Below are positions 44,321 to 53,325 of a stretch of 64,000 bases of DNA, in pieces (within the stretch, counting starts at the first letter, position 1; each line of letters begins with the position of its first letter). The notes below the pieces were generated by a model. It was not told the origin of the DNA, did no database searches, and saw only the letters and a program-made list of their open reading frames with translations. The DNA is taken from NCBI RefSeq assembly GCF_003385515.1, contig NZ_QNVT01000011.1, positions 62,001 through 126,000 on the forward strand. Reading direction: 5' to 3'. The position numbers and the translations under genes were made by a program. Source of the DNA: Chryseobacterium pennae (lineage in GTDB: Bacteria > Bacteroidota > Bacteroidia > Flavobacteriales > Weeksellaceae).

Positions 44321-45588
44321 GATACGGTTATATATTCCAGTTGTAATTTAATAATCTTCATGACTTCATCACGGATGGCCAGGGCATCGGTATAGGGTAA
44401 ATAGCCTTCACTTCCTACAAAAGAAAAATCCATTTTCCCACGGTAAGTAGAAACGACCAGTGTTGTCGTATTTCCCAATGGACCAATCACAGACGGACTG
44501 AAAATAGTATCCACAGAGAATTCTTTATATTCATGAGGAATCTGAATGCGCCCCAGATTGGAAAACATACAGTCATTAGAGGATTTTCCGTTCTTTAAAA
44601 GCTTGGTGAAATTATTCAGCGCATCATGCCCGGATTCCATCACCATCATGGTAATATAAGGATCAAGCTTAGAGGTTTTACGCTCTACAGAAGCCTGCAT
44701 GGCATGTAAATTTTCTATAAAGCTCAGCTTTTCGTTAGCAGAAACTACAATCATCAATCCAAAAGCAAAAATATGATCGTTCTTCACCTGGGTAGCAAAA
44801 CGTCTGATGTCTACAGGACAGGATACTTTATTGAAAGCTCCGTTTCCTTTTATTTTTTTAAAAGCCTGAAGCAAAGCAGCACTTAAGAATGTGTTCACCG
44901 TAGCACCATTGGATTTACAATAGGAAATCAGTTGCTGACTCACAGTTTCATCTACTTTCCAACTGATTAAATAATCATTTTGGCGGTCAATAGATTTTTT
45001 ACCGGTAGGAATAACCTTGATAGCTGTGGCCGCTAATCTTCCGATGAATTTGGCTTTTAATTTTTGCTTTCGGCTGTTTAAAATATTTGCTGGAACCACA
45101 TCCTGAATACCTAAAATAGGATTTTCTATTCCAATATCGGCTTTGGGATTATCCAATACTTTTAAAAACTCATAAAGGAAGGCCATTGCAGAACCACCAT
45201 CACATAAACAATGGTGGAACGCAAATAGCATGTCAGAAATGTCTTCCCCCTTAATCCAGACAAACCGGATAAGAGGCAATTTTTTAGGATCGAATAAGGT
45301 ATTCCATTCCCTTTTGGATTCTTCCTGCCACTGATCTTCTCCTTTTCTGGCAATAATACGTACCGGAATGGAGATCGGGTTTTCAGGAACATCGAACCAG
45401 GGGATATTTTTATCATCGTGAGCAATAAGCGCTCTTAACCACGGATGTTTTTGCTGGATCTTAGCCAAAGCTTCCTGGATATCCTTTAATGCAAAGGTAC
45501 CTCTGAGTCTGAAAGGAATCACCGCATTGAACGGTTCTGTTCCGTCTCCCAGTAACATTCGTTCGCCAAATAACAATCTTCTTTTCAT
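44317..45588 (-). CDS. PapA/condensation-superfamily acyltransferase 2
   Basis: The 423-residue paralog of the downstream gene has the full HHCLCDGG motif (His125, His126, Asp130, Gly131), and SNLGRIQIPHEYKEFSVDTIFSP in the second conserved region. N-terminal text (MKRRLLFGERMLLGDGTEPFNAV) aligns with that of acyltransferase 1, so the pair arose by duplication. It is predicted to acylate a sugar or polyketide hydroxyl. The stop overlaps the next gene by 4 bp; the upstream glycosyltransferase gene ends 18 bp away. Substrates are inferred only from context. Confidence 0.82.
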   Translation of the reverse strand: MKRRLLFGERMLLGDGTEPFNAVIPFRLRGTFALKDIQEALAKIQQKHPWLRALIAHDDKNIPWFDVPENPISIPVRIIARKGEDQWQEESKREWNTLFDPKKLPLIRFVWIKGEDISDMLFAFHHCLCDGGSAMAFLYEFLKVLDNPKADIGIENPILGIQDVVPANILNSRKQKLKAKFIGRLAATAIKVIPTGKKSIDRQNDYLISWKVDETVSQQLISYCKSNGATVNTFLSAALLQAFKKIKGNGAFNKVSCPVDIRRFATQVKNDHIFAFGLMIVVSANEKLSFIENLHAMQASVERKTSKLDPYITMMVMESGHDALNNFTKLLKNGKSSNDCMFSNLGRIQIPHEYKEFSVDTIFSPSVIGPLGNTTTLVVSTYRGKMDFSFVGSEGYLPYTDALAIRDEVMKIIKLQLEYITVS

Positions 45589-45606
45589 AGGTAGATTTGT
45601 AGCTTA

Positions 45607-48009
45607 TTATACTGAAGCTAATGTGGAATATTCCTGTACAAAGTTTTCCAGCAACTCTACCGCTTTATCATTACCTCCGGCAAGATTAAAGGTATTCTGA
45701 ACCTCTTGGGCTGCAACTCTGTATTTCGGATTTTCCAGTAATTCAAAAACAGTTTCACGAAGAGCTTCTACACGGAGTCTTTTGTATCGGATACTGATTC
45801 CGCAACCTGCCTGCTCAATTAATTTCGCAATATGGAAATGATCGTAAGCAATAGGAGTGATTAACATCGGTAAACCATTACGGAAAGTGTCGTTTACGGT
45901 ATTGAAACCACCGTGGCAGATTACCATATCCATCCTTTGCATTACCGCAGATTGAGGAACGAAGCTATTTACAATAAAGTTCTCCGGCCATTCTTCAAAG
46001 ATTTCCGGTGGAGTAGCAGCAATCACGGTAACCGGTTGGTCTTTGAATGCTGCGATGATCTTTTCAAAGAAAGCTTTTCTGATGTCTACCAATAAAGTTC
46101 CCAGTGATACGAAGATCTTTGGCGTGGTAGAAGCATTTAATTTATCCCAGTCAAATGGAGCATCATTAGGACGGCCTTTTACCGGTCCTACAAATTTCAT
46201 GTGAGATGGCACTGTATCAAAACCTGCAAAGGCTTGGGAAGTAAAGATCATATTCAGTTTATGAGAATGAATATAAATTCCTTCCTCATGAATGCCCACT
46301 TCTTTTTGTAAGTCTTTGATTAAGTTTTGCTGCCATTCCCAGATTTTAGGGGCACTTTTTTCAGTATCTCCCATTACATCCGGCGGAACAGGAGTTGTTG
46401 TTACACAAGGAATATTATGTTTATGAGCGAAAAGCGCACCTCCGAAAGTGATACAGTCGTTCACGATCACATCAGGCATCCAGCTTTCTGTTAATCTTGT
46501 TAATCCTGGCATCATCATTTTAGCGAAAGGAACATAGGTTTCTTCCAGTGCTAATTTCATCACTTCAGGACCTGAACAAGCCGGTCCGTCATCTTGTCTT
46601 TTTAAAATACGGGCAATTTCGTCCTGATACGGAATAAGATCCTCTTCAGGGTAGAAGTAAGAACCTCCTTCCGGAATATGTTTGCTGTCTAAAGGCGTAA
46701 TTCCGAACCATTTTACTTCATGGCCACGGGCAATCAGACTGGCTCCCACGCTTAATGTAGGGCTTACATGTCCGAAAAACGGCGGAACAACGAATAAAAA
46801 TTTAGATGGTTTTTCGTGTTTTGAAGTCTTTGTGATGGCTTCTTCCAATAAATTAGCGGCTGTAGATGCTCCTCCTGCTTCCATAAAAGATTGTCCTACT
46901 TTTTGAGCGGCCTCACGGTAGCTCGGGTTATTTAAAATTTGCTGTACTGCCTCTCTCAGATGATTGGCTTTAAATCGGTTGAAATTAAGTCTTTCACCTG
47001 CTTCTGTACGTACCACACGTCCTGCAACATGCGACTGGTCATACGCAATAGGAATCACTACCAAAGGAATTCCGTTGGATAAGGTTTCAGAAACGGTATT
47101 GTGACCGCCATGGCAAACCACCCCATCAAGATGAGGTAACAGATCTAATTGAGGAACCTGCTGATACACCATAAAGTTATCCGGCCATTGCTCGAAAAGC
47201 TGTGGGTCAGAAACTACAACAACGGTTAAATCTTCCTCTTTAAAAGCATCCACAACCTTTTGGAAGAATGCTTTTTTATGATCGTGATCGAAAGTCGTTC
47301 CGATACTTACTAAAATCTTTTTATTGGTGGCACTTTTTAATCGGTCCCAATCAAATTCACATGAGATACGTCTTTCGGTAAGAACCGGACCCGTGAATTG
47401 ATATTGAGGTTCCAGATCTTCCATTTCCCCAAAGAAATAGGTTGAAGTTAGAACAAGCGTCAACAAATCTGAAGTGGCCAGAGAACGCTCTTCATTGAAA
47501 CCAAGTTCTTTCTGTAAGTCAACAATTTGATTTACTTCCCATTCGTGTACTTTTGGCAGCTCATTCATGATCTTAATGGCAGCCGGAGCTGTAACGGAAG
47601 TCGCACAAGGAATTCCTAATGCTTTGGCAGCTATCGGCGCCGCAAATAACTGATGGTCACCGATGATCAAATCGGGTTGGTATGTTTTTAATAAAGCAAC
47701 AATTCCATTATAGCAATGTCTGTTCAGTGGAATAAGAACTTCCTCGTAAAGAAACTTCACACTGTCGATTCCATACACTACTTTTTTGGAAATAATATCA
47801 AGATATTGTTCGCTTTCTTTCTTTTCTTCGTCGGTCTGATCGTATTGGATCAGTAATAATTTTCCGCCCTCGGGAAGTTTAGCCTCTAAAGTTGGGTCAA
47901 GGCTGATCCAGGCTACTTCATGTCCTCTTTCCAACAGAGTAGTACCGATGCTTAGGGTAGGATTGACATGTCCTGTCAAGGGTGGAACTATAAATGCAAA
48001 TTTAGCCAT
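45607..48009 (-). CDS. Tandem double GT1 glycosyltransferase
   Basis: The 800-residue protein consists of two complete UGT/MGT-like (GT1) glycosyltransferases in one chain. Half one begins KFAFIVPPLTGHVNPTLSIGTTLLERGHEV; half two begins near residue 400 with KFLFVVPPFFGHVSPTLSVGASLIARGHEV. Each has the nucleotide-sugar-binding signature: VCHGGHNTVSETLSNGIPLV near residue 299 and ICHGGFNTVNDTFRNGLPML near residue 699, 400 residues apart. Macrolide- and carotenoid-type members of this family glycosylate hydrophobic aglycones. The stop-start overlap with the upstream hydrolase is 8 bp. Two catalytic halves could add two sugars, or one half could be regulatory; both retain the HGG motif. Confidence 0.88.
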   Translation of the reverse strand: MAKFAFIVPPLTGHVNPTLSIGTTLLERGHEVAWISLDPTLEAKLPEGGKLLLIQYDQTDEEKKESEQYLDIISKKVVYGIDSVKFLYEEVLIPLNRHCYNGIVALLKTYQPDLIIGDHQLFAAPIAAKALGIPCATSVTAPAAIKIMNELPKVHEWEVNQIVDLQKELGFNEERSLATSDLLTLVLTSTYFFGEMEDLEPQYQFTGPVLTERRISCEFDWDRLKSATNKKILVSIGTTFDHDHKKAFFQKVVDAFKEEDLTVVVVSDPQLFEQWPDNFMVYQQVPQLDLLPHLDGVVCHGGHNTVSETLSNGIPLVVIPIAYDQSHVAGRVVRTEAGERLNFNRFKANHLREAVQQILNNPSYREAAQKVGQSFMEAGGASTAANLLEEAITKTSKHEKPSKFLFVVPPFFGHVSPTLSVGASLIARGHEVKWFGITPLDSKHIPEGGSYFYPEEDLIPYQDEIARILKRQDDGPACSGPEVMKLALEETYVPFAKMMMPGLTRLTESWMPDVIVNDCITFGGALFAHKHNIPCVTTTPVPPDVMGDTEKSAPKIWEWQQNLIKDLQKEVGIHEEGIYIHSHKLNMIFTSQAFAGFDTVPSHMKFVGPVKGRPNDAPFDWDKLNASTTPKIFVSLGTLLVDIRKAFFEKIIAAFKDQPVTVIAATPPEIFEEWPENFIVNSFVPQSAVMQRMDMVICHGGFNTVNDTFRNGLPMLITPIAYDHFHIAKLIEQAGCGISIRYKRLRVEALRETVFELLENPKYRVAAQEVQNTFNLAGGNDKAVELLENFVQEYSTLASV

Positions 48010-48784
48010 GGTTCTTCGTTAAGATATTAGATAAAAACTGAGCGATCGTCTCTGCGATGAGCTGAGGTTCCTGGATGGGAATATTGTGATCGCCGGAAAT
48101 TAATTCAAGTTCGGATGTACCGATTTGAGACTGCAGCCATTCTCCTGTAGGTCTGCAGTTGGAATCAGCACCGTAAAGCAATAAAGTAGAAGCTTTCAGT
48201 TGATTGAAATCCGCTTCACCAAGGAAATGCTTTTCCTTAATCATATCTGCTTTGATGCTGGTTTGGTTAAACAAAAATTCATACATACGATGGTTCTTTT
48301 CCATTTGTCTTTTACCCATCTGGACTTTGGTGGTATCTGTAAAATTGGCTACATAATGCTCAAGGAATTCCTTGCTGTACTCATCAATGATGTTACGGGC
48401 TTTTTCGTCCTGAGGATCCGGAGCCTCCATCACTACCAGCTGATTAACGCGTTCAGGGTATTTCAATGCTGTTTTCAAAGCAATAAGACCACCGAAGCTA
48501 TAGCCTGTAAGATGTACTTTTTCCAGTTGAAGGTGATCCATTAAACCAATCAGATCGGATGACATGTTATCAAGGTCGTACCCATCCAAAAAGCGTTCAC
48601 TCATCCCGTGACTTTTCAGATCGTACATCACCACATGGAAATGTTTTGCCAGAATAGGGGCAATATTAAAATAATAAATGGATAGGTTACTGAACATACC
48701 GTGGATCAGTACCACGGTTTGTTCGGCTCCTTTGTTGAGTTCCTGTATATGAACTTGTTTATTATTGACAGTGATTATTGGCAT
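48002..48784 (-). CDS. Alpha/beta hydrolase (possible thioesterase)
   Basis: The 260-residue protein has an alpha/beta-hydrolase fold: VVLIHGMFSNLSIYYF gives the oxyanion HG motif, VHLTGYSFGGLIAL the nucleophile elbow (GYSFGG, Ser about 96), and ELISGDHNIPIQEP the C-terminal His. The acid is probably Asp in LLLYGADSNCRPTGE. It overlaps the carrier-protein gene by 10 bp and the glycosyltransferase gene by 8 bp. Within a polyketide operon it is a natural candidate to release or trim the acyl chain, but ordinary esterase activity cannot be excluded. Confidence 0.84.
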   Translation of the reverse strand: MPIITVNNKQVHIQELNKGAEQTVVLIHGMFSNLSIYYFNIAPILAKHFHVVMYDLKSHGMSERFLDGYDLDNMSSDLIGLMDHLQLEKVHLTGYSFGGLIALKTALKYPERVNQLVVMEAPDPQDEKARNIIDEYSKEFLEHYVANFTDTTKVQMGKRQMEKNHRMYEFLFNQTSIKADMIKEKHFLGEADFNQLKASTLLLYGADSNCRPTGEWLQSQIGTSELELISGDHNIPIQEPQLIAETIAQFLSNILTKNHG

Positions 48785-49074
48785 TCGTAGATATAATTGA
48801 TGATCATACTAAGGTCAAGATTAATAAGCTGGTCAAGATCCATAGAAGATAACCAACCTGTAAAGTCGATCTGATCGCCAAAATGCGCCTTGATCTTTTC
48901 AGAGAAAGAGACAATCTCGATGCTGTCCATTTCAAGATCTTTGGTGAATGAACTTTCCGGAGTAATGTCCATCTCCTCTACAAATTCAGCACCTATCACT
49001 TCAGTAATAAAACCTTTTAATAAAGTAAAAAGTTCTTCGTGGTTCATTTTTAATGTTGCGTTTACAGTGTCCAT
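48775..49074 (-). CDS. Discrete acyl carrier protein
   Basis: The 99-residue protein has the carrier-protein core DLEMDSIEIVSFSEKIKAHFG. Ser51 in the DSIE motif is the predicted phosphopantetheine attachment site. The rest is helical and acidic, as usual for the family (ESSFTKDLE before the motif, LDLSMIINYIYE at the end). It overlaps the 3' end of the second synthase gene by 13 bp and the hydrolase start by 10 bp. It may hand chains between the synthases and the downstream acyltransferases. It can be modified by the phosphopantetheinyl transferase domain fused to the neighbouring synthase. Confidence 0.9.
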   Translation of the reverse strand: MDTVNATLKMNHEELFTLLKGFITEVIGAEFVEEMDITPESSFTKDLEMDSIEIVSFSEKIKAHFGDQIDFTGWLSSMDLDQLINLDLSMIINYIYECQ

Positions 49075-52000
49075 CCGATAATATAATTTTTATGTTTAAT
49101 AGTTTTGATTTCAATATTGTTGATCCACAGGTGATCATCTTTTATAAGTTCGACTTCGAAGGCTTTTGGATTCCCTTTCAGTCCGGTTCCTAAGAACTTT
49201 CCGTAGGCTTCTTTGGCAACCCAGAAACGGGTGGTCCATTCTGCCTGATCTCTGCCTTTTAATAAGGCTAATTCATGGTCTGTAAATACCAGATCATAGA
49301 ATCCTTCGCTGCGTTCTTCCATAAGTTCCATATCGATTCCTACAGATTTGCCATATCTTGCAATCCCCACAGCTTCTTTTCCTTTGTGAGCGAGTGAAAT
49401 ATGAATGTCTTCTGTGAAATCACTGATGAGGTAAGGTTTTCCCACTTCATCAGAGCGGATTTCAAAGGTGATAGGGAAGCACGGATGATTTTTTTCCTGA
49501 CGAAGAAGGTTTCTAACGGCATCTTTCACAGCAACACGGCTTACCATCCAGTTTTTCTTCTTGTTCGGTAATAATTGCTGGTGATGTTGTTTTTCCGTTT
49601 GGTTGAAATATCTTTTCAGGATAAAATCCCATGAAGCTACTCTGGTATAGGCCTGGTGGAAGAAGAATACTTCAGGAGCAATCTCTTCAGAAAGACGGTT
49701 GTGCAATGGTGACATGGAAACATTCCATAATGCGGCATCAATTTCCAGTCTTCTGTTCTGCCAGCCTGTGATGGCGCACCATACTTTTCCGTCTCTTTTC
49801 AAAATGATATCTGCAATGGCAAATTCATCATTAAGCTCGGTCAGCATACAGGTGCATTCAAAAATACCTTCCTGATCGTGCATATCGCCGAAGAATTCAA
49901 TATCTCTGATCTTCACCGGGAATGCAATACGGTCTTTCACTAAGGTAAGCTGTAACCAAAGTCCGAATAACTGTCCGGCATTGTCTAGCAGAGATCCTTT
50001 TCCGCCATTTCCTTTAATTTTTCCTACAATTCCTTTGTTTCCAACGGCTGAAACTTCCGTAATTCCCTGGTATTTATCGCCATGGAACATGTGGGCATCA
50101 TAGATTTCTTCAGGTGTTCTTTCAATGGGTAAAAGATCACCAACGGAAAGGTTAAACGTTGGAGTAGGGACAGGTGAAGATTTTAAGATCACTTCAGCAT
50201 TGGCGAAGTTTTCAATATCCAGATACGCATGGTTTTCGCCACGCCATTGTCCTTTCACTGTTTTCTCAAAAGGCTGGGCAACATTCATCCATTGGAATAC
50301 ACTTACATTCATAATTTTATGAACCTGTGTTCCCGGGATTTCTGCTTCTGCAATTTCTGCCAGCTGTTCAAAGATCATGGTCATCGGGATTACCGGTTCC
50401 ATATCTGCTACATGAGCCCATCCTTTGGGCTGTCTCAATAAGCTGTGATCGATTAGATAAGGATGACTTTCAAGCGTCACATACAGATCTTTTGTGAAGG
50501 TTGTACTTCTTGGTGCTTTTGGAGCAACTTGAGCAGGACGTGAAATCGCAATCTCCGGACGGTTCTGGAATAAAGTCAGGACTTCTTCCTGCATACGGAT
50601 CATATCCGTAACGTTGTCCTGGAATGCCTGTACCAGCGGATGACCACTTTTAGTAGTCATGGCTGAAGCGGAAGCAGTATATTGTTTTGGTGTTTCAAAG
50701 GATTGAGCTAATGCTTTTACTTCTTTAAAATTTCTGATAATAGGTGAGCCTAATTCTAGTTTAATCCCTTTTCCTGATGATTTTTTTGAATGCTGGTGGA
50801 GCTCTAAAAAGTCAAGCGCAACCGTTTTACCTTCTACAAATAGGGAAGCAACTACACGCTGTAACTGTGCTAATGCAGAACGGGCAGGAACGCTGGAAGC
50901 AATCGTACTGAATGCTTTTCCTTTCAAGGTATCATCAATAAATCCGATCAGACCACCGGTACCCACCTGAATGAATACTCTGGCACCTTCTTCGTATAGT
51001 TTATCCGTCAGTTCACGGAAACGAACAGGTTCAACCAAATGCTCGGCGCTCAGTTTTCTGATCGCTGCCTGATCTGCTGGATAAGGTTCTAAAGTCGTTG
51101 CAGACCATAACGGAATCTTCGTTTTCTGGAACTGTGCTTTTTCCATTCCGGCAAGGATAATATCCAGTTTATCAGCGATAAAAGGAGAGTGGAATCCTGA
51201 TTGGAAGGGCAGTACCTGATGGAAGATCTGTTTTGATTTTAATTGCGGAACCAATTCATCCAATGCAGCATTGCTACCACAAAGAATCACCTGATTAGGG
51301 CAATTGTCATTCGATACATACAGGTCTGAAATTTCAGAAATAAAAGGCTGTACGACATCAATTCCTGCTCCGATGGCAATGAATTTAGAATCTTTTAATT
51401 CAAATGTTTCTGGATTCAATACATCGATTAAAGCTTTTACAGAATTGGCTTCTGCCAGTTCTGATGAATATCCTGCCAGCCATTCTCCTAAACTGTGTCC
51501 TGCATTCATGTCCGGGATAATGCCCAGTTTTTTCAATGAATTGTCAAGGATACTACAGTTGTTGAAGATGTTTAAAGCATCGGTTAAAAGCCCTTCACCT
51601 TCTGTTTCTATAGGGGCTGTTAATCCGAAATAACGGCTTACACTTTCCACTTCACCTTTTGCCAGACCATCCAAACCAGGGAATACAAAGGCTACTTTAC
51701 CACCATCTTTTAATAATGGAGTAGAAGTGTACCAAATGTCCTGTTTATTTTTCCAGATCAGGTTTTTAGAAACAATTTTAAGGGCTTTTTCTATTCTTGC
51801 AGGTGTGGGATCGAATATGGCTACTCTGAAATCTCCTTCACCTGTAGTGGTCTCGTTATTTTTTAATGCAGAAACTAATTCTGCATGGGTAGGTCTTGCC
51901 AATAGCAATACGGTGTCTTTTTTCGGCATATCATAGCCTTCAAGAACAACGTGTGCATTGATTCCTCCAAATCCAAAAGCGTTGACTGCCGCTACTTTTG

Positions 52001-53306
52001 GCAGTCCGGTTTTTGACCAGTTTTTAGCTTCTTGCACCGGTTCAAATCTTGTATTCTGCATTTCTGCCGTTGGATTCTCACAGTACAATGTTGGTGGTAA
52101 TGTGTCGTGGTGTAAAGCAAGGCAGGTTTTAATCAGTCCTGCGATTCCTGCAGCCGGCATAGCATGTCCGATATTGGACTTTACAGATCCGATTCCTGCT
52201 ACCGGAGCAGCTTCTTCTTTCCCAAAGAACTGTGCTAAGGTCTGAAGTTCCGTTTTATCTCCTAGCGGAGTTCCGGTACCATGGGCTTCCAGGTAACCTA
52301 CTTTATTTTTATCCAGATCAGCATTGATCCAGGCTTGCTCTAACGCTTTTAATTGTCCTTTTACGGATGGACTCATCACACTGGTTCCGTTACCATCACT
52401 GCTTACACCCACCCCTTTGATCACCGCATAGATTTTATCCTGATCACGAACAGCGTCTTCCAGTCGTTTTAAAACGACGAAACCACAGCCTTCACCAATC
52501 AGCAATCCATCAGCATCCCTACTGAAGGGTTTGATCTGCTGTTGACGGGACATTGCTCCCAATTGAGCGAAAATACTCCAGAAAGCAGCATTTTGTCCGG
52601 TGTGAACTCCTCCGGCGATCATCATGTCGGAACGACCTCTCTGAAGTTCCTGTACTGCATGATCTACAGCGATTAAAGCACTGGCACAAGCGGCATCAAC
52701 CGTAAAAGCAACGCCTCCAAGATCAAAACGGTTGGCAACCAATGAAGCTACCAGATTGGGAATCAATCCCATGGCAGTATCAGCAGCGAAACGTCCTTTA
52801 CGTTCCTGAAAAGCATGTTTTACTTTTTCAATATCAGCAGAAGATACCTGAGGGAGCAATTCCTGCAATAAAGAGGAAATCTGTTCTCCGGTTCTTACAA
52901 TTTCAATGGCACGGGTAGCTCCCGGCCCGGTATAATTTCCTTTCCCGATAATAATTCCTGCTTTTTCAAGGGAAGCATTCTTTTGAAATACTCCGGCATC
53001 TTCCAAAGCTTTCTGAACCAACTCAAGGGTCAGTAAATGATCGGGTTCTGTTCCTTCCACAGCAAGGGGCAAAATACCAAAGCTGGTAGGATCAAACTCA
53101 TAATCAGGAATAAACCCGCCTCGTTTGCAATAGAAACGATCGACAGGGTTGGTGGCATCACTAAAATGCACCGGATCTATCCGATCAGCCGGAGCCGATT
53201 GGGTAGAGTCTACTTTATTGACAATATTCTGCCAAAAAGTATGGGCATCCTGCGCCCCGGGAAAGACGCAGGATAGTCCAACTACAGCAACATCTGTTTT
53301 TTTCAT
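49062..53306 (-). CDS. PUFA-synthase-like polyketide synthase: KS-AT-DH-phosphopantetheinyl transferase
   Basis: The 1414-residue protein carries, in order: a ketosynthase (about residues 1-450; DAACASALIAVD with Cys207, EAHGTGTPLGD, GSVKSNIGHAMPAAG); an acyltransferase-like domain (about 535-830; AGHSLGEWLAGY with Ser605) whose usual GQGSQ element reads FPGLDGL; and a dehydratase-like double hotdog (about 935-1215; ESHPYLIDHSLL with His948, and a later LLDNAGQLFGLWLQ). The C-terminus is a Sfp-type 4'-phosphopantetheinyl transferase (about 1240-1414; VGIDMELMEE and WVAKEAYGKFLGTGLKG with Lys1365-Glu1366). It has no carrier domain of its own, so it likely uses the tandem carriers of the upstream synthase or the free carrier protein. 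It starts 19 bp after the upstream synthase gene. Confidence 0.88.
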   Translation of the reverse strand: MKKTDVAVVGLSCVFPGAQDAHTFWQNIVNKVDSTQSAPADRIDPVHFSDATNPVDRFYCKRGGFIPDYEFDPTSFGILPLAVEGTEPDHLLTLELVQKALEDAGVFQKNASLEKAGIIIGKGNYTGPGATRAIEIVRTGEQISSLLQELLPQVSSADIEKVKHAFQERKGRFAADTAMGLIPNLVASLVANRFDLGGVAFTVDAACASALIAVDHAVQELQRGRSDMMIAGGVHTGQNAAFWSIFAQLGAMSRQQQIKPFSRDADGLLIGEGCGFVVLKRLEDAVRDQDKIYAVIKGVGVSSDGNGTSVMSPSVKGQLKALEQAWINADLDKNKVGYLEAHGTGTPLGDKTELQTLAQFFGKEEAAPVAGIGSVKSNIGHAMPAAGIAGLIKTCLALHHDTLPPTLYCENPTAEMQNTRFEPVQEAKNWSKTGLPKVAAVNAFGFGGINAHVVLEGYDMPKKDTVLLLARPTHAELVSALKNNETTTGEGDFRVAIFDPTPARIEKALKIVSKNLIWKNKQDIWYTSTPLLKDGGKVAFVFPGLDGLAKGEVESVSRYFGLTAPIETEGEGLLTDALNIFNNCSILDNSLKKLGIIPDMNAGHSLGEWLAGYSSELAEANSVKALIDVLNPETFELKDSKFIAIGAGIDVVQPFISEISDLYVSNDNCPNQVILCGSNAALDELVPQLKSKQIFHQVLPFQSGFHSPFIADKLDIILAGMEKAQFQKTKIPLWSATTLEPYPADQAAIRKLSAEHLVEPVRFRELTDKLYEEGARVFIQVGTGGLIGFIDDTLKGKAFSTIASSVPARSALAQLQRVVASLFVEGKTVALDFLELHQHSKKSSGKGIKLELGSPIIRNFKEVKALAQSFETPKQYTASASAMTTKSGHPLVQAFQDNVTDMIRMQEEVLTLFQNRPEIAISRPAQVAPKAPRSTTFTKDLYVTLESHPYLIDHSLLRQPKGWAHVADMEPVIPMTMIFEQLAEIAEAEIPGTQVHKIMNVSVFQWMNVAQPFEKTVKGQWRGENHAYLDIENFANAEVILKSSPVPTPTFNLSVGDLLPIERTPEEIYDAHMFHGDKYQGITEVSAVGNKGIVGKIKGNGGKGSLLDNAGQLFGLWLQLTLVKDRIAFPVKIRDIEFFGDMHDQEGIFECTCMLTELNDEFAIADIILKRDGKVWCAITGWQNRRLEIDAALWNVSMSPLHNRLSEEIAPEVFFFHQAYTRVASWDFILKRYFNQTEKQHHQQLLPNKKKNWMVSRVAVKDAVRNLLRQEKNHPCFPITFEIRSDEVGKPYLISDFTEDIHISLAHKGKEAVGIARYGKSVGIDMELMEERSEGFYDLVFTDHELALLKGRDQAEWTTRFWVAKEAYGKFLGTGLKGNPKAFEVELIKDDHLWINNIEIKTIKHKNYIIGWTL

Positions 53307-53325
53307 ACTTAGTTTAATACAGAGT

